A DNA stretch of 64,000 bases from Muscardinus avellanarius (Eukaryota > Chordata > Mammalia > Rodentia > Gliridae). The stretch is taken from the NCBI GenBank assembly GCA_963383645.1, contig OY726561.1:29058826-29122825 (forward strand), read 5' to 3'. A model generated the notes under the pieces. The model was not told the DNA's origin. It ran no database searches and saw only the letters and a program-made list of their open reading frames with translations. A program made the translations under genes and the position numbers. Below, one piece after another: positions 11,466 through 22,899 of this stretch; the first letter of the stretch is position 1, and the number at the start of each line of letters is the position of its first letter.

Positions 11466-11469
11466 TTTA

Positions 11470-11913
11470 GCCTGTTTTCTATGATCCTAATAAAACACAT
11501 GAGTCTAGGTAATTTATTAAGAAGTGAGGTTCATTTAGTTCACAGCTCTGGAGGCCTACAAGCATGGCTTTCACTTTTATTTGGCTCTGGCGTGGATCTT
11601 CTTGCTATATAGCAACCCTAGATGGAATCATGGAGGGAATGTGCACCAGAGAGAGAGGAAGAGCACACAGTAAGACAGGAAGGCAAAGGGATTTGGAGGC
11701 CAGGCTTGCTCTTTCCATAATGACTTCCTCTTATGGGTACTAAAAAGGTCCCATGAGAACTACATTAATTGCTTTGAGGTCAGCACCCCTACTTATCTTA
11801 CCTGATTACCTTCTACTGGGTCCTACCTCTTAAAAGTTTTTCCACCTCTCAATACTTTCAGTACATCAACCTTTGGGAGACAAACTCAAACCCTATCCAA
11901 ACCATAGCACCTG
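11470..11913 (-). mobile_element. MaLR LTR (MST/THE1-like), antisense
   Basis: Antisense landmarks in order: 'gtaatttattaagaagtgag', 'tcacagctctggagg', 'ccatgagaactacat', 'accacctctcaatact'-like spacing, and a right end 'aaaccctatccaaaccatagca'. The reverse complement of that right end matches a MaLR 5' end ('tgctatggtttggat'-like). It is a solo LTR, diverged. Confidence 0.65.
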
Positions 11914-12830
11914 GCCTGGATATTTAGATCTTGAATATTCAGGGAAAGATCTTTAGACTAAATTAAAAAAAAAAATAGACATAACTTGGTGGTAGGATTA
12001 AGGGGCAAGAAAAACAGCATGATTTGGCATCAGGTCCAGATTTTTGGTTTGAGAATCTAAGTGGATAATGGCGCCATTTGTAAAGAAAGGAAGCAGCAAC
12101 AGAGGAGCAGGTTTGGAGGTGGGAATAGAAGTACTGGACTTGATAGAATTGGCAGAATCTAGAATGCTGGAGGGCATGTCTTTCTGAACAACTACTCCTC
12201 TTTCTATTGCCATAGATGCCTTGCTCTTTAGAGTATCTTTTTTTTTTTTTCTGTACCTTGTAAGTACTATTCCATTTTATTATTCTTCTCACAAAAACTT
12301 CCCTTCTTGAAGTCTGTGTTTTCCTCAAGTTTGTGCTAGATCTTTTTTTCTCTTTATGGATGGGTAGAGTTTTTCCCAAATCCATTAAAACCTGGCTCCT
12401 CCCCCTCCCCCATTCTTCTGCTCTTCTGAAACTGATCTTGGCAAACAACAATGGATAGCTTGCTGCTAAAGTCTTTGGGTTCTCAACTAGCCAAGGTTAT
12501 AAATTCTGGTAAGTGGCTGAGCGATATATAGAAAACATTCAATAAAAGAGTCATTATAATTATGTTTGGGCTGAGTTACTTTTTTAAATGTTACTGCTCA
12601 ATTTACTTTTTCTCAAGAAGAATTATCTTTAAAATTTATCATTGTGAGATCACTTTATTAATGAATTTTTGTATCTAATTACCTATCATTAAAACAACTG
12701 GAGAATTCAGTGTGGGATTTGGCTATTACTTAGCATCCTATGGAAGGAGGAAAAATATAAATTCCACAAAATATAAACTCCATAAAAAATGTTTGACTAA
12801 AATTCTCACCTCTCAACTAGTTGTTTGCTT

Positions 12831-12835
<5 letters not shown>
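11914..12835. other. No gene recognised
   Basis: Mixed-composition DNA. The long minus-strand frame at 11963-12451 (162 codons) is lysine/arginine-rich and runs through a poly-T tract. It shows no recognisable domain and is not supported as a gene. Confidence 0.45.
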
Positions 12836-12837
<2 letters not shown>

Positions 12838-12884
<47 letters not shown>

Positions 12885-12985
12885 AGAGAGAGAACTTTAC
12901 AAAATACAAATTGCCTCAGGGGAATGATAGGGAGAGAGAGAGAGAGAACTTCACAAAATACAAATTGCCTCAGGGGAATGATAGG
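12838..12985. repeat. (AG)n microsatellite with 46-bp tandem duplication
   Basis: A pure AG run (12838-12895, with AAAG variants) continues into a 46-bp unit at 12886-12931. That unit is repeated at 12940-12985 with a single T/C difference. The duplicated unit includes 'caaattgcctcaggggaatg'. It is likely a replication-slippage or unequal-exchange product seeded by the AG tract. Confidence 0.9.
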
Positions 12986-12989
12986 TTAA

Positions 12990-13634
12990 AGCATTTTCCT
13001 AAAAATATTCAGTTTTCTTGTAGTTACCACAAATAGCTAGTAATCTTTAGTAAGGAACAGAAATGAAGAATAAGGGTCATTTACTAAGTGGCATGTTTGA
13101 TGTACAGTCTAGTGGTTGGAAAGAATTAGTGGTGTATTCATATTTCAATAGCTCACAGCATGAAAGGCATGGCTATCATGATGAGCACACTCTTAAATCA
13201 TATCTTTGCCTAAGTTTAAAAGGGAAGAGCTTTAATAGAACAGTGTGACCCACTCTTTCAGTCTCTTTCAAAAGAAGGAACAAAATCTACAAATGAGATA
13301 TGATATGTTAGTTTTTATTTTCTACTTGGCTTCGTAAAAGAGCAGTTTCTGCTTTGGAGACCCTTTTGAACTTTGAAAGCCAAGCTTTGTCCTGTGGACA
13401 ATTATAATCATATATACTGGAACTTAATCCTGTGTCACAACCAATAACCCTCATTCTCTGAAGCAAAGAAACCACAAGGCAATCATAAAATTATTAGTAA
13501 ACTAGTGTTCTCTGTAATACGACACCAATAGTTGGACCATTTTTAGGGTTCATTTAAGGGCACACTTAAGAGTGCTATTAATTAGGATATTGTGACTATA
13601 TTTATCACTCTTTTAAATCTTAAACTTTAAGGTA
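12990..13634. other. No gene recognised
   Basis: AT-rich single-copy-looking DNA; the 61-codon frame at 13063-13248 has no recognisable domain. Confidence 0.5.
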
Positions 13635-13635
13635 C

Positions 13636-13832
13636 GCTGGGTGTGGTGGTACATGTCTGTCTTCTCCAAACCCTGGGAGGCTGAAACAGGAGGATCTTAA
13701 GTTTGAGGCTAACCTGGGCAACTCAGTGAGACTTTGTTTAAAAATAAGAAATGTAAAGGTCTAAAGGTGTAACTCAGATGTAGAATGTTGCTGAGGCCAA
13801 TCCCCAGTACCCAAAACAAAACAAAACAAAAC
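13636..13832 (+). mobile_element. Composite B1-ID SINE, diverged type B
   Basis: A B1 head 'gctgggtgtggtggtac' is followed by 'gaaacaggaggatctta', the linker 'agtgagactttg', an ID half 'ggtctaaaggtgtaactcag', and 'tccccagtaccc' before a CAAAA-repeat tail. Confidence 0.8.
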
Positions 13833-14526
13833 AGAAAAGCCTTAAAGTGATAGGAAGATTATAGGTACAATCTCAAATCAATCTTAAAAAATAATGTATT
13901 ATTTTGATATATAGAGATATATAGTAGCATGAGTATCTGAAATACCCATCATTTTTTCATCAAATGGAGAAGCTCTAGAGAAAATAATCTACTATGCTTA
14001 ATGAAATCTGTCACGATACATTGAATTGTTGAGAATAAAAGCCCAAGAGGAAGAAACTTTTTAATTTAGCACAAGGCACATCTGGTTTTCTATCTACTCT
14101 TGTGCTGTTATTATTTTTTTGTGCCTCTCAAAATAAGAGTTTAACTTAAGTTCATTCACTTTTATTATATCTTGCTACAGGATTAAAATCAGCAAATGAC
14201 CAATCTTGTAAGCATACCAAAAAAGGAAAGAAAAAACAAAAGCCAAAAAGAATGAAAAAAACATACCAGTGCATTGTGAAAACATAGACATAAATACATA
14301 GACAGTTTTGATGATCCCTTTGAAAAATTCCAAATGTCCATGCTTTGTTAACCAATGTTATTATCTCTTCTCTTTAACAAACTTGGGGAGTGAGTGATCT
14401 TTTTTTAACACATGACATTAGTTTTTCAGGTCAAGAACATATATTTTCTAATGGAAATTTATGTGATTTAGACAAAAAACAGAGCTTCATTCAGTCATTG
14501 TGGATTGTGTACCACAGGGTTTTTTC

Positions 14527-14565
<39 letters not shown>

Positions 14566-15050
14566 GGTGACTGGGGGCGGGGGGAAGCTAAGCATCTGGC
14601 CAAGGAAACTTGGAAGAGGAGGACTTTGTCTTCTTAACCTTTTATTCTCTTGCAAATAATGTGCAATCTTGCATAGCATGCATTGACAACTTTAATCACT
14701 TTTCACTGCAAGATTTAGTGTTCTCTACATCAAGTGATGAATGCTTGTTTCCCATCCTTCCTTCCTCCTTTTCTTTTTATTTCCTGTTTCTACTACCTAG
14801 AGGGTATTTGATTTTAAAGAAGTTACTTAATTCTTCTATTATCTTAGTGACTTCCAAAATTGGAATAATAATGATGATGATAAACACCCACCAGGATTGT
14901 TGTAACGAATGAGTTAATCTTAGTTTTCAGAATATTGCCTCTTACAAGTTTTTTAAAAATATAACTTATTGTTATTTTCATTTGTTTTTTCTTTCTTAAC
15001 ATAAAATGTTAGAAATAACTTTCCATAATGTTATAAGAAAAGATACATAT
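13833..15050. other. No gene recognised; TG microsatellite at 14528-14563
   Basis: AT-rich DNA. A (TG)n run of about 35 bp is followed by a short G-rich patch (14570-14584). No repeat family or coding frame is supported. Confidence 0.5.
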
Positions 15051-15053
15051 TTG

Positions 15054-15771
15054 AAAGTGACTCAGCAGCTTTTCCCTGTTTAATATGATGTTAGGTGTCA
15101 GCCTATTGTTGATTGCCTTTATGATGTTGAGATATGTACTATTTTGATTCTCTGTAGTGTTTTAGCAAAAATGGATGTTGGATGTTATCAGATTCTTTTT
15201 CAGCGTCTCTTATAATGATCATGTGATTTTTGTCTTTGGTTCTGTTTATATGATGAATTATATGAATTGATTCTCATATGTTGAACAAGCCTTGCATCCC
15301 TGGGATGAACCCTACCTGGTCATGGTGTATGATTTTCTTGATGTGGTTTTAAATGGGTGTTGCTAGTATTTTGTTTAGCAGTTTTACATCCAAGTTCATC
15401 AGATATAGGCCTGTAGTCTTCCTTCCTTGAGCTGTCTTTATTTAGTTTTGGAATTAATGTGATGTTGGCTTCATAGAATGTATTTGGGAGAGTCCCGTTT
15501 TTTCTATTTCATGAAACAGATTGAAGTGTATCGCTATTAGCTCTTCTATAAAGGTTTTATAAAATTCACTTGGGAAACCATCTGGTCCTGGGATTCTTTG
15601 ATGGTAGGCTCTTTCTTGCTGTTTCAATCTCTTTGCTTGCTATTGGCTGGTTTAAATTTTCTATATCTTCTTGACTCAATTGAGGCAGGTTGTACTTATC
15701 TAGAAAGTTGTCGATTTTTTCCAGGTTTTCCATTTTGTTGGAGTATAGTTTTTCTTTTCTTCTTTTTCTTT

Positions 15772-15839
<68 letters not shown>

Positions 15840-16759
15840 TTTTGGTGGTACTGGGGTTCTTGGAAGCCCTTGTGCCTCCGGGCTACACTCCCATACCTAT
15901 TTTATACTTTTTATTTGGAAACAGGGTGTCTGAAGCCAGCGCGGCTGGCTTTGAAGCTATGTGATTCTCCTGTCTCTGCCTCCCAAACGCAGGGATTAAA
16001 AGCATGCGCCACCACGCTCAGCCTGAGTATAGTTTTTCAATGTAGTTCAACTCTAATACCTTTTTGGTTGGATTGCAAATTAGTGCAACCACTTTGGAAA
16101 ACAGTATGTATGATACTCAGAAGAATGGGAAAAAACTTACCATATGATCCAGCAATACCACTCCTGGGTATCTAACCAAAAGAAAGGAAACCAAACTACT
16201 AAACTAATGCATGTGTATCTATATTCATAGCTGTAAAATTCACCATTGCCAAACTATGGAACCAACCAAGATATCCATCAACAGATAAATGGATTACAAA
16301 ACTCTGGGATATATACATAATGGAATTTTACTCATCCATAAAGAACACAATTACATCATTTAGAGGGAAATGGATGGAACTGGAGGACATTATGCCAAGT
16401 GAGATTAGTCAGTCACAAAAAATAAGAAATTGGATGCTCTCCTTAATATACGAAAGCTAGGGACAAAATGGGTCGTAGGAGGAACTCTTGACAAAGAAGG
16501 AAAGTCTATAGATGAGCATATAAGGCGACCTGACTGAGGGGTGGGAAGGCAGAAGAGAAAAATCCTCTAATGCACATATCAATTTCAATCACCAAGCCAA
16601 ACATGAGAAGGTGAAAGGGAGAGGGAATGGGTGGGAACTGGGTAAGGGCTAATTGGGTGATGTGTGCTTGTTTGTCTCCACTATCTTGCATCCCATTTAG
16701 AAGTATGAATACAATGCACCAATAAAAAATTAAAACATAAAAAATTAAAAGTGACTCAG
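15054..16759 (+). mobile_element. Twin-primed (5'-inverted) LINE-1
   Basis: AAAGTGACTCAG occurs at 15054-15065 and 16748-16759 as a perfect 12-bp target-site duplication. The left segment (15066 to about 16063) is antisense ORF2 reverse-transcriptase-region sequence. The right segment (16066-16747) is sense ORF2 C-terminus, 3'UTR and A tail, ending 'caatgcaccaataaaaaa'. Inversion of the 5' part within a single duplication is the known signature of twin priming. The left segment was later split by a SINE at 15755-16024. It is not coding. Confidence 0.9.
15755..16024 (-). mobile_element. Composite B1-ID SINE, type A, with (CTTT)n tail
   Basis: It is inserted in the inverted arm of the L1. The perfect 14-bp duplication GAGTATAGTTTTTC lies at 15741-15754 and 16025-16038. 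The tail is an expanded tetranucleotide (about 15762-15843). The ID block 'actggggttcttggaagccc' is followed by the linker 'tttatttggaaacagggt' and a B1 half ending 'catgcgccaccacgctcagc'. Confidence 0.93.
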
Positions 16760-17265
16760 TGAGATAAATTTAACTTTTTATGAAGAGGGATTCTGCCACC
16801 AGTAAAGTTAGGCAGGCAAGAACAATGTGGCAGAAAACTGCTGAGCATTTTATTTTTAGCATGAGGCTCCTGTGCCATGCTCCTATTGGTAGGAGCTTAG
16901 ATGCTATTTAAAAAAAAATACACAAGCACATACAAGGTTACACAATGGTGGTTTTACAAAATGGAGTCTAAGTCAATCTAATCCTTTGATAGAACAGATC
17001 TAATTATATTCTCACATATGTAGAAATACAGAGAGTAAAATGTCAACTTGCCCTTTCCTCACTTCTAACAGACACTCCTTAGAGATAACAAATTGGTGTG
17101 CATAATTTTAGTTTTTGTCTAGATATTTGTATATCAAATATACACACCCCTATAAATACATAACACACACACTTGTAAACAAACACAGGTATTCTTAACA
17201 TAAATGTATCCATATAATTTGTATTTTTTGGCATCAATTGATTGCCTTCCTTCCTTCTTTTCTTT
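16760..17265. other. No gene recognised
   Basis: AT-rich unique-looking DNA after the L1; no coding frame or repeat recognised. Confidence 0.5.
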
Positions 17266-17269
17266 TTTT

Positions 17270-17342
17270 GTTATCAGAGAATGAACCCAGGGCCTCCCAC
17301 ATGCTAAGCATGCCCAGTACCACTGACTTCATTACCAGCTCT
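17270..17342 (-). mobile_element. Solo ID-type SINE
   Basis: Antisense ID body: 'gaacccagggcctcccacat', then 'gctaagcatgcccagtacca', ending in 'attaccagctct'. No B1 half is attached. Confidence 0.7.
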
Positions 17343-17504
17343 AAGTTTTTCTCTTTCTATATTAAAAAATGTACTCCAAGCACATCCTATTTAAATAATG
17401 AATCACAATCGAATATATTTCTTCCTTATGAGTTATTCTAGGCATTGAGGTTTTTGTAATAACCAGTAGATAAATTTATTGCCCATAAATTTTTTGTGGT
17501 AGTG

Positions 17505-17694
17505 CCGGGCATGGTGGTGCACACTTGTAATCCCTGTGCTTGGGATGCAGAGACAGGAGGATCGCGCAGGTTCGAAGCCAGCCGTGCTGGCTTAAGAGAC
17601 CCTGTTTCCAAATAAAAATATAAAAATAGGTCTGGGAGTGTATCCCGGAGGTAGAAGGGTTTCCAGGAACCCCAATACCACACACACAAAAAAA
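17505..17694 (+). mobile_element. Composite B1-ID SINE, type A, near-consensus
   Basis: Complete element: head 'ccgggcatggtggtgcac', then 'gaggatcgcgcaggttcgaa', then 'cagccgtgctggcttaagag', the linker 'gtttccaaataaaaatata', ID 'ggtctgggagtgtatcccgg', and end 'tttccaggaaccccaatacc'. TTTGTGGTAGTG at 17493-17504 and 17695-17706 is a perfect duplication. The copy keeps several CpGs and looks young. Confidence 0.95.
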
Positions 17695-17959
17695 TTTGTG
17701 GTAGTGAAGAAAATAGATAATACAAAAAACACACAGCTCAATATTAAGAGGTAGCAATGTCTATGCCTTAAAACAAAGGTGGACAACATGTAGAGAGGAT
17801 AAAGGTAAGGATGATCAGGAAAGACCTCTATGAGGGTGATGTTTGGTCAGGAATCCTGAGGAGGATGAACCAATCGCAAAATTTCTGGGAAAGGACTAAT
17901 GAAAACAGTCAACTAAACAAGTGTAAATGCTCATGAGTTAAAAAAATGACGTATTGTAA

Positions 17960-18640
17960 CTGTATATGACAGCAAGATTTATAGATACATTTGTACATGC
18001 ATATAACATTATTTTGTCTGTTTCTTCCCCATAACACCCCTTTATTTTCCTTTCTTCCTCCCCTAGTCCACTTCTACTGCTTTAATGGTCTCTTTCAAAT
18101 TTTTCAAAATAAAACCATGAAGATTAGCTCTCTTCCACATGAGATTGACTCGTAAAGATTTACTCACAAATTTTCCATAGAGATTTACTCTCAAGCTTTA
18201 GCATTATGAAAGAAAATCAATGTGGCCCTTAATTTTCTGAGTCTAGCTGATTACACTTAGCATGGTATTCGCTCATTCTATCAATTTTTCTGAAAATAAT
18301 ATTTTGTTCTTTATGGCTTAATAATACTCCTTTGTATGCATGTACCATATTTTTTGTCTATTCATCTGATGACGAACACCTAGGTTGGTTCCGTAATTTG
18401 GCTATTATTAATGAGTTGTGCTACTATAAACATGGACATGCATATATTACTGTAGTATTTCAGAAGATACAGAGGAGTGGTATACCTGGGTCATAAAGTG
18501 GTTTCATTCTTAGTTTTTTGAGGAACCTCCATACTGATGTCTCTTATGGTTGTACTAATTTACAATCCCATCAACAATATATAAGTATTCTCTTTTTCTT
18601 ACATCCTCACCAACACTTACTTAGCCCATGACTTTTTAAA
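17960..18640 (-). mobile_element. Older LINE-1 3' region
   Basis: Antisense L1 ORF2 C-terminal and 3'UTR sequence. Examples are 'gtctattcatctgatgacga', 'ggttggttccgtaatttggc' and 'tacaatcccatcaacaatat'. It is diverged, with no open frame. Confidence 0.75.
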
Positions 18641-18762
18641 AACAGGCTACATTACAGAGAGATAAAGGAGATAAATTAAGAATGCCAGGGCAGATTACAT
18701 AGTTTTAGTTTGTGGTAGGGATGTTAGATTTGATTTTTAACTGTATTGAATCTCTTCCTCTA

Positions 18763-18819
18763 TTCCTCCTCCTCCTCCTCCTCCTCCTCCTCTTCCTCCT
18801 CCTTCTTCTTCTTTTTCTT

Positions 18820-18865
<46 letters not shown>

Positions 18866-18870
18866 GAAAG
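18763..18870. repeat. (TCC)n-(AG)n-(ACAG)n compound repeat
   Basis: TCC/TTC triplets (18763-18818) run into AG (18821-18836) and ACAG tetranucleotides (to about 18868). Three open frames across it are low-complexity artefacts. Confidence 0.95.
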
Positions 18871-18914
18871 AGAGAGAACAACAGAAGAGAGATTGCTCCT
18901 GCCTTTTTCGAATG

Positions 18915-19310
18915 ATGGAAATGTTTCAGATATTTCTCTTATAAACATTACAATGAATGTTCTCATCTCATCTGTTCACATGTGAATATTTCTGCAGAAT
19001 ATTTGACCTAGGATAACTAGGTCTAAAAGTGAGCATAGTATACATGTTTCCAGAAACTGCCAAATTGCCTTAGTAACTTTATATTCCCATTCATGGTATA
19101 TAGAAGGGAAAATTTCCCATTATTTTTAGTACTAAACAATATAACTCTTATTTTAAATAATCCAGTGGGTAAAAGAATCATATCTCCTTATTTAGCTTGT
19201 GTATTCTCTATTACTAATAAAGCTGAGGGTGATTTAATAGGTTAATTAATCATTTGATTTTTTTCTTGATGATAGCCTATTGATCAAATTTTCATCCTAG
19301 ATCATTCTCT
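18915..19310 (-). mobile_element. Old L1M/HAL1-like fragment
   Basis: Antisense blocks 'tatttctgcagaatatttga', 'ctaggtctaaaagtgagcat', 'gaaactgccaaattgcc' and 'tttatattcccattcatgg' parallel old L1 3' regions. No frame survives. Confidence 0.5.
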
Positions 19311-19784
19311 GGACAGGCTTTGGAATGTCTGTGTTTGGGTCAAGTGTTCACTTTTTTATAGTCAGCTGTGCCTAGAAAATTAAGGTTTTATATTACAAAA
19401 CCTAGCCCTTCAAATTTCTCCTCCACCCGGGCTGTAAGTAGAACATGGAAACTATAAACCATGGGGAAAGCAGTTGCCCTGACTAATACCCAATACAATT
19501 TGATGGGGAGTGAAATTAAGAATGTAACACATTATTTATTGAGTCCATAATGAACTCATAGATCTATTTAAAATATTTTAAGGAACAGAAAGTTATACAT
19601 AATAGTGTTATCATTTTCAAAGACATTTATTTGTAATTTTATAAGAGTCACGGGTGTAAAATTTACTCTAATTCAGAGCAGAGTGTAAATTCTCTAAGAA
19701 TGAAACAAACAAAAGGACAAAAATAATTCTGATAAGAAGAAATCACATTTAAATAATACCTATAAAGTATTTTGTGATGCCAAG

Positions 19785-20021
19785 AGTATTTATTTATTTT
19801 ATTTTACTTATTTTTTGTGGTACCAGGGATTGAACCCAGGGGCATTTTACCTCCAAGCTGTACCCATCCCCAGATCTATTTTTTTATTCTTTATTTTGAA
19901 ACTGGGTCTCACGAAGTTGCAGAGGGCTTCACTAAGTAGCTGAGGCTAGCCATGAACCTGCGATCCTCCTGACTTAGCCTTCCAAGTACTGGGATTACAA
20001 GTGTGCACCACCACACCTAGC
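19785..20021 (-). mobile_element. Composite B1-ID SINE, type B
   Basis: Antisense ID half ('ttgaacccaggggcatttta'), linker ('ttgaaactgggtctcac') and B1 half ending 'gtgtgcaccaccacacctag'. Confidence 0.9.
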
Positions 20022-20101
20022 ATAAGATAATTTATTTTAAATTTTGAGTAAGTGTAAAATTGTTTAAAGTGGCTGTATTGCTTATTTAAAAATTAAAGTT
20101 A

Positions 20102-20290
20102 GCCGGGTGTGGTGGCGCATGCTTATAATCCCTGTGCTTGGGAGGCAGAGACGGGAGGATCACGCTGGTTCGAAGCCAGCCACACTGACTTAAGAGACTC
20201 TGTTTCCAAATAAAAATATAAAATAGGTCTGGGAGTGTAGTCTGGAGGTAGAAAGGTTTCCAGGAACCCCAGTACCACCAAAAAAAAAAA
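20102..20290 (+). mobile_element. Composite B1-ID SINE, type A, near-consensus
   Basis: Full-length, with head 'gccgggtgtggtggcgcatg', mid 'cagccacactgacttaagag' and 3' end 'tttccaggaaccccagtacc' plus an A tail. Confidence 0.93.
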
Positions 20291-20539
20291 TTAGTTATCA
20301 TACTATATAAAATGTACAAATAAAAATCAGCTATGGATCCACACTGAGAGAAACATACTTTTTTAAGCTAATGCCTCAAATATTTTGAGATCTCACCAGA
20401 TGTGTATGTGTGTGTGTATATGTGTGATGTGTTCATATGAATTATATAAACCATTTTACCTAAGTGAGAACTTTTTGTGGGCAGAGACCTTGCACATTTG
20501 ATTCATTGGCCAATGTAGATACTCAGTGAATACTTTTTG

Positions 20540-20850
20540 AATGAATGAAAGCTTCATAGCTTGCTCTTTTTATATTATTACACATATGTCTAGCTAGGTC
20601 TCATGTTCATTGACTGCATATTGCTTCATTACTTGTACGATTTATTTTTCCAGGCTCCGCTGGATATATTTTTAGATTTATGTGCTGTTCTACTTTATTT
20701 TAAACAACACCGATAAGAACAATCATGGCCTAAACTTACTTCATACTCATGTAATTATCTCCTTAGACTAAATATTTAGAAGTAAGTTTTCTGTGTAAAT
20801 GATAAAGTATATTCCGCAGAACAATGATGCATATATATCTACCAGGTTTT
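20540..20850 (-). mobile_element. Possible old L1 fragment
   Basis: Weak antisense similarity to old L1 3' sequence ('aacaacaccgataagaacaa', 'ttagaagtaagttttctgtg'). Low confidence. Confidence 0.3.
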
Positions 20851-21429
20851 AATTTTTTATTTATTTTTATTTTAGTGAGATATCCTAGCTGTTCAGAATG
20901 TATTGGGTCAGGGAAGAAAGTAGAGTGAGAGAGGAATGTTTGGAGCAGATGTATTTTACAAACATCATTTTAGATTAGACTTATTTGGTTGAGTAGAGAG
21001 GAATACGCCTTCACACTAGACCAAAGAACCAGAACTCTTTCTTGTTTTTTTTTTTAAACTTTATTCTACTTTGTTTATTCTGGAAAGCCAATCTGTGGCT
21101 CTGTATTCCTCAAACCAGAAATAGAAGTAGACATCCTGATGCATAATGTCTCTTTTTGTTTTAGAATAAACAGATTATAATCTGAATTCTTTTTAAAAAC
21201 ATTTTAATTTGTGTACTCTATATATAATCGTGGGATTCATTGTGACATCAACCAGAATTCTTGTGCTTTTCACTATTATTAAAACTGAGGTTATGCTAAG
21301 TTATATTGCTACAAAATAGCTTAACCATTTATCACAGCATAACTAAAATCTTGAATGCAGGATTTTCTGTGGATGGTTGTGCCAACTACTAAGCTATTGT
21401 CTTTCTCTCTAACCACCCTTCTCTAATTG

Positions 21430-22095
21430 CTTAGTGATGCTGAGGTTGGATCCACAGCAACCTTGACGCTTGATCCCCTGTTAGGCTGTGCCAATAGGCT
21501 GCATGGAGATCTTCAGGCAGGAGGAGGAAGCCACTTGCTCTTTCCTGTTTACCCCTGTTGACCTCCTGCCAGTGTGCAGCTGCTGTGAGCACCTCCCGGG
21601 CAGTGCTCAGCCTGGCAGTGGTAGGTCTTCTCTGTGCAACAGCAGCTGAGAACTGCCAGATGTTTTCCAACACTGTGAAACAAGCCTCACTGTGCCATCT
21701 TCACAGTCACCAGTATCCGCCAACAGTGTCCTGTCTGCTAAGGTTTGGGTCCCAGGGCCTTGGGGACTTTCCTCTAACTCAAAGACACCAGTATCCCCGA
21801 GTACCTGATCCAGGAACCCCTCCCCAAAGCCTGTGTTTCAGCTCTGTAGGACCTCTTCTCTAAATTTCTAACTTTTAAAACTCCACTATTTTATTATTTC
21901 AACAAGAAGGATGGTGACTGTTTCCTGCAATTGGTGCCTCCATGGTTCATTTGCTTTTTCTTTCTCTTTTCAGTTGCCTAGTTCACAGCTTTATTCTCTG
22001 TTGACAATTCTTTAGACTAAAGTCTCCTTTTGCAATAACTGGTATGGTTGCAGCTACTTATTGGATCCTGGTGAAAAGAATTGTCATAAAAAACA
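21430..22095 (+). mobile_element. Possible ERVL-class LTR, unassigned
   Basis: A GC-richer island in AT-rich DNA. The 3' part ('gcctagttcacagctttatt', 'cttattggatcctggtga') recalls an old ERVL-type LTR end. Frames of 80-101 codons on both strands start at non-ATG codons or show no domain. A unique sequence or an unrecognised old repeat remains possible. Confidence 0.3.
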
Positions 22096-22099
22096 GTGC

Positions 22100-22880
22100 A
22101 AGTTTTGTACTAAGTATAAGATGAAACTACTTTTTATTTTTTAAGAACAATTGGACTATATTGGACTCCCTTTGAGGATTCTATGAGACAGAAGAGGATG
22201 AAGAGAACCAAGATATGACATGAATTCTTAATAAAAATGGTTCCACGACATATGCCATAGAGCGTTGCTTTTTTTTCCCATAGAGACCTCAGATATCAAC
22301 ATACTATTTTTCACATCTTCACGACTGTAGGAAGGTGGATTTTCATGATATAATCTGGCTAATAATAGGTTGTTTGCAGAGACAGGGTGTTTCAATGACC
22401 TAAGGTCACTCTGGAAGCTATAATTACCTGCAGAGAATAACTGTAGAAACTCTGTTTGGATATGTCATGGTACAGCTTTAAAATGGTTATATTTGTAAAC
22501 TGTAGCTGAGTACAGGATTTCAGAAATTATGGCATTGATAAAACTCCTATGTGCCATGACTATGGTCAAAATAGGTTTTTTTTAATCCTCATTTTCTATA
22601 AAGTTTTATGGTTTTACAATTTAAAATTATCCATTTTAGTAAAACTATTTATCATTAGAAGCCAAACCTAGTGTTATGAACATCAAAGTGATCAAAGAAC
22701 TGTTTTTTTTTTTTCTTAACAGGGTAAAATAAGGACTGTACTATTAGTTCAAAGCTCTCTATGTTCATTTCTTACCACCTGAAAGTAAGCACTGTCAAAC
22801 TTTCTAGGTTATGGATCATTTTGAATGTAACTTCATTTGGTTTTCAAAAGAATTCACAAAATTTTGCAAATTATTATTTT
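22100..22880. other. No gene recognised; AT-rich
   Basis: No coding frame, RNA gene or named repeat seen. Confidence 0.5.
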
Positions 22881-22899
22881 TGTATCTCAATACATTTTA

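Noticed and set aside
11963..12451. 162-codon minus-strand frame
   Set aside because: Lys/Arg-rich over a poly-T tract, with no recognisable domain, family or splice context.
13800..13832. Short regular CAAAA array as a CRISPR-like or regulatory repeat
   Set aside because: It is the A-rich tail of a SINE. No spaced repeats of CRISPR type occur anywhere, as expected for mammalian DNA.
15598..16175. Frames of 111 and 161 codons, plus strand
   Set aside because: They read through antisense L1, a (CTTT)n tail and an antisense SINE; composition is repeat-driven.
21431..21863. Overlapping frames on both strands in a GC-richer patch
   Set aside because: The plus frame begins at TTG, neither frame has a known domain, and the patch looks more like an old LTR.
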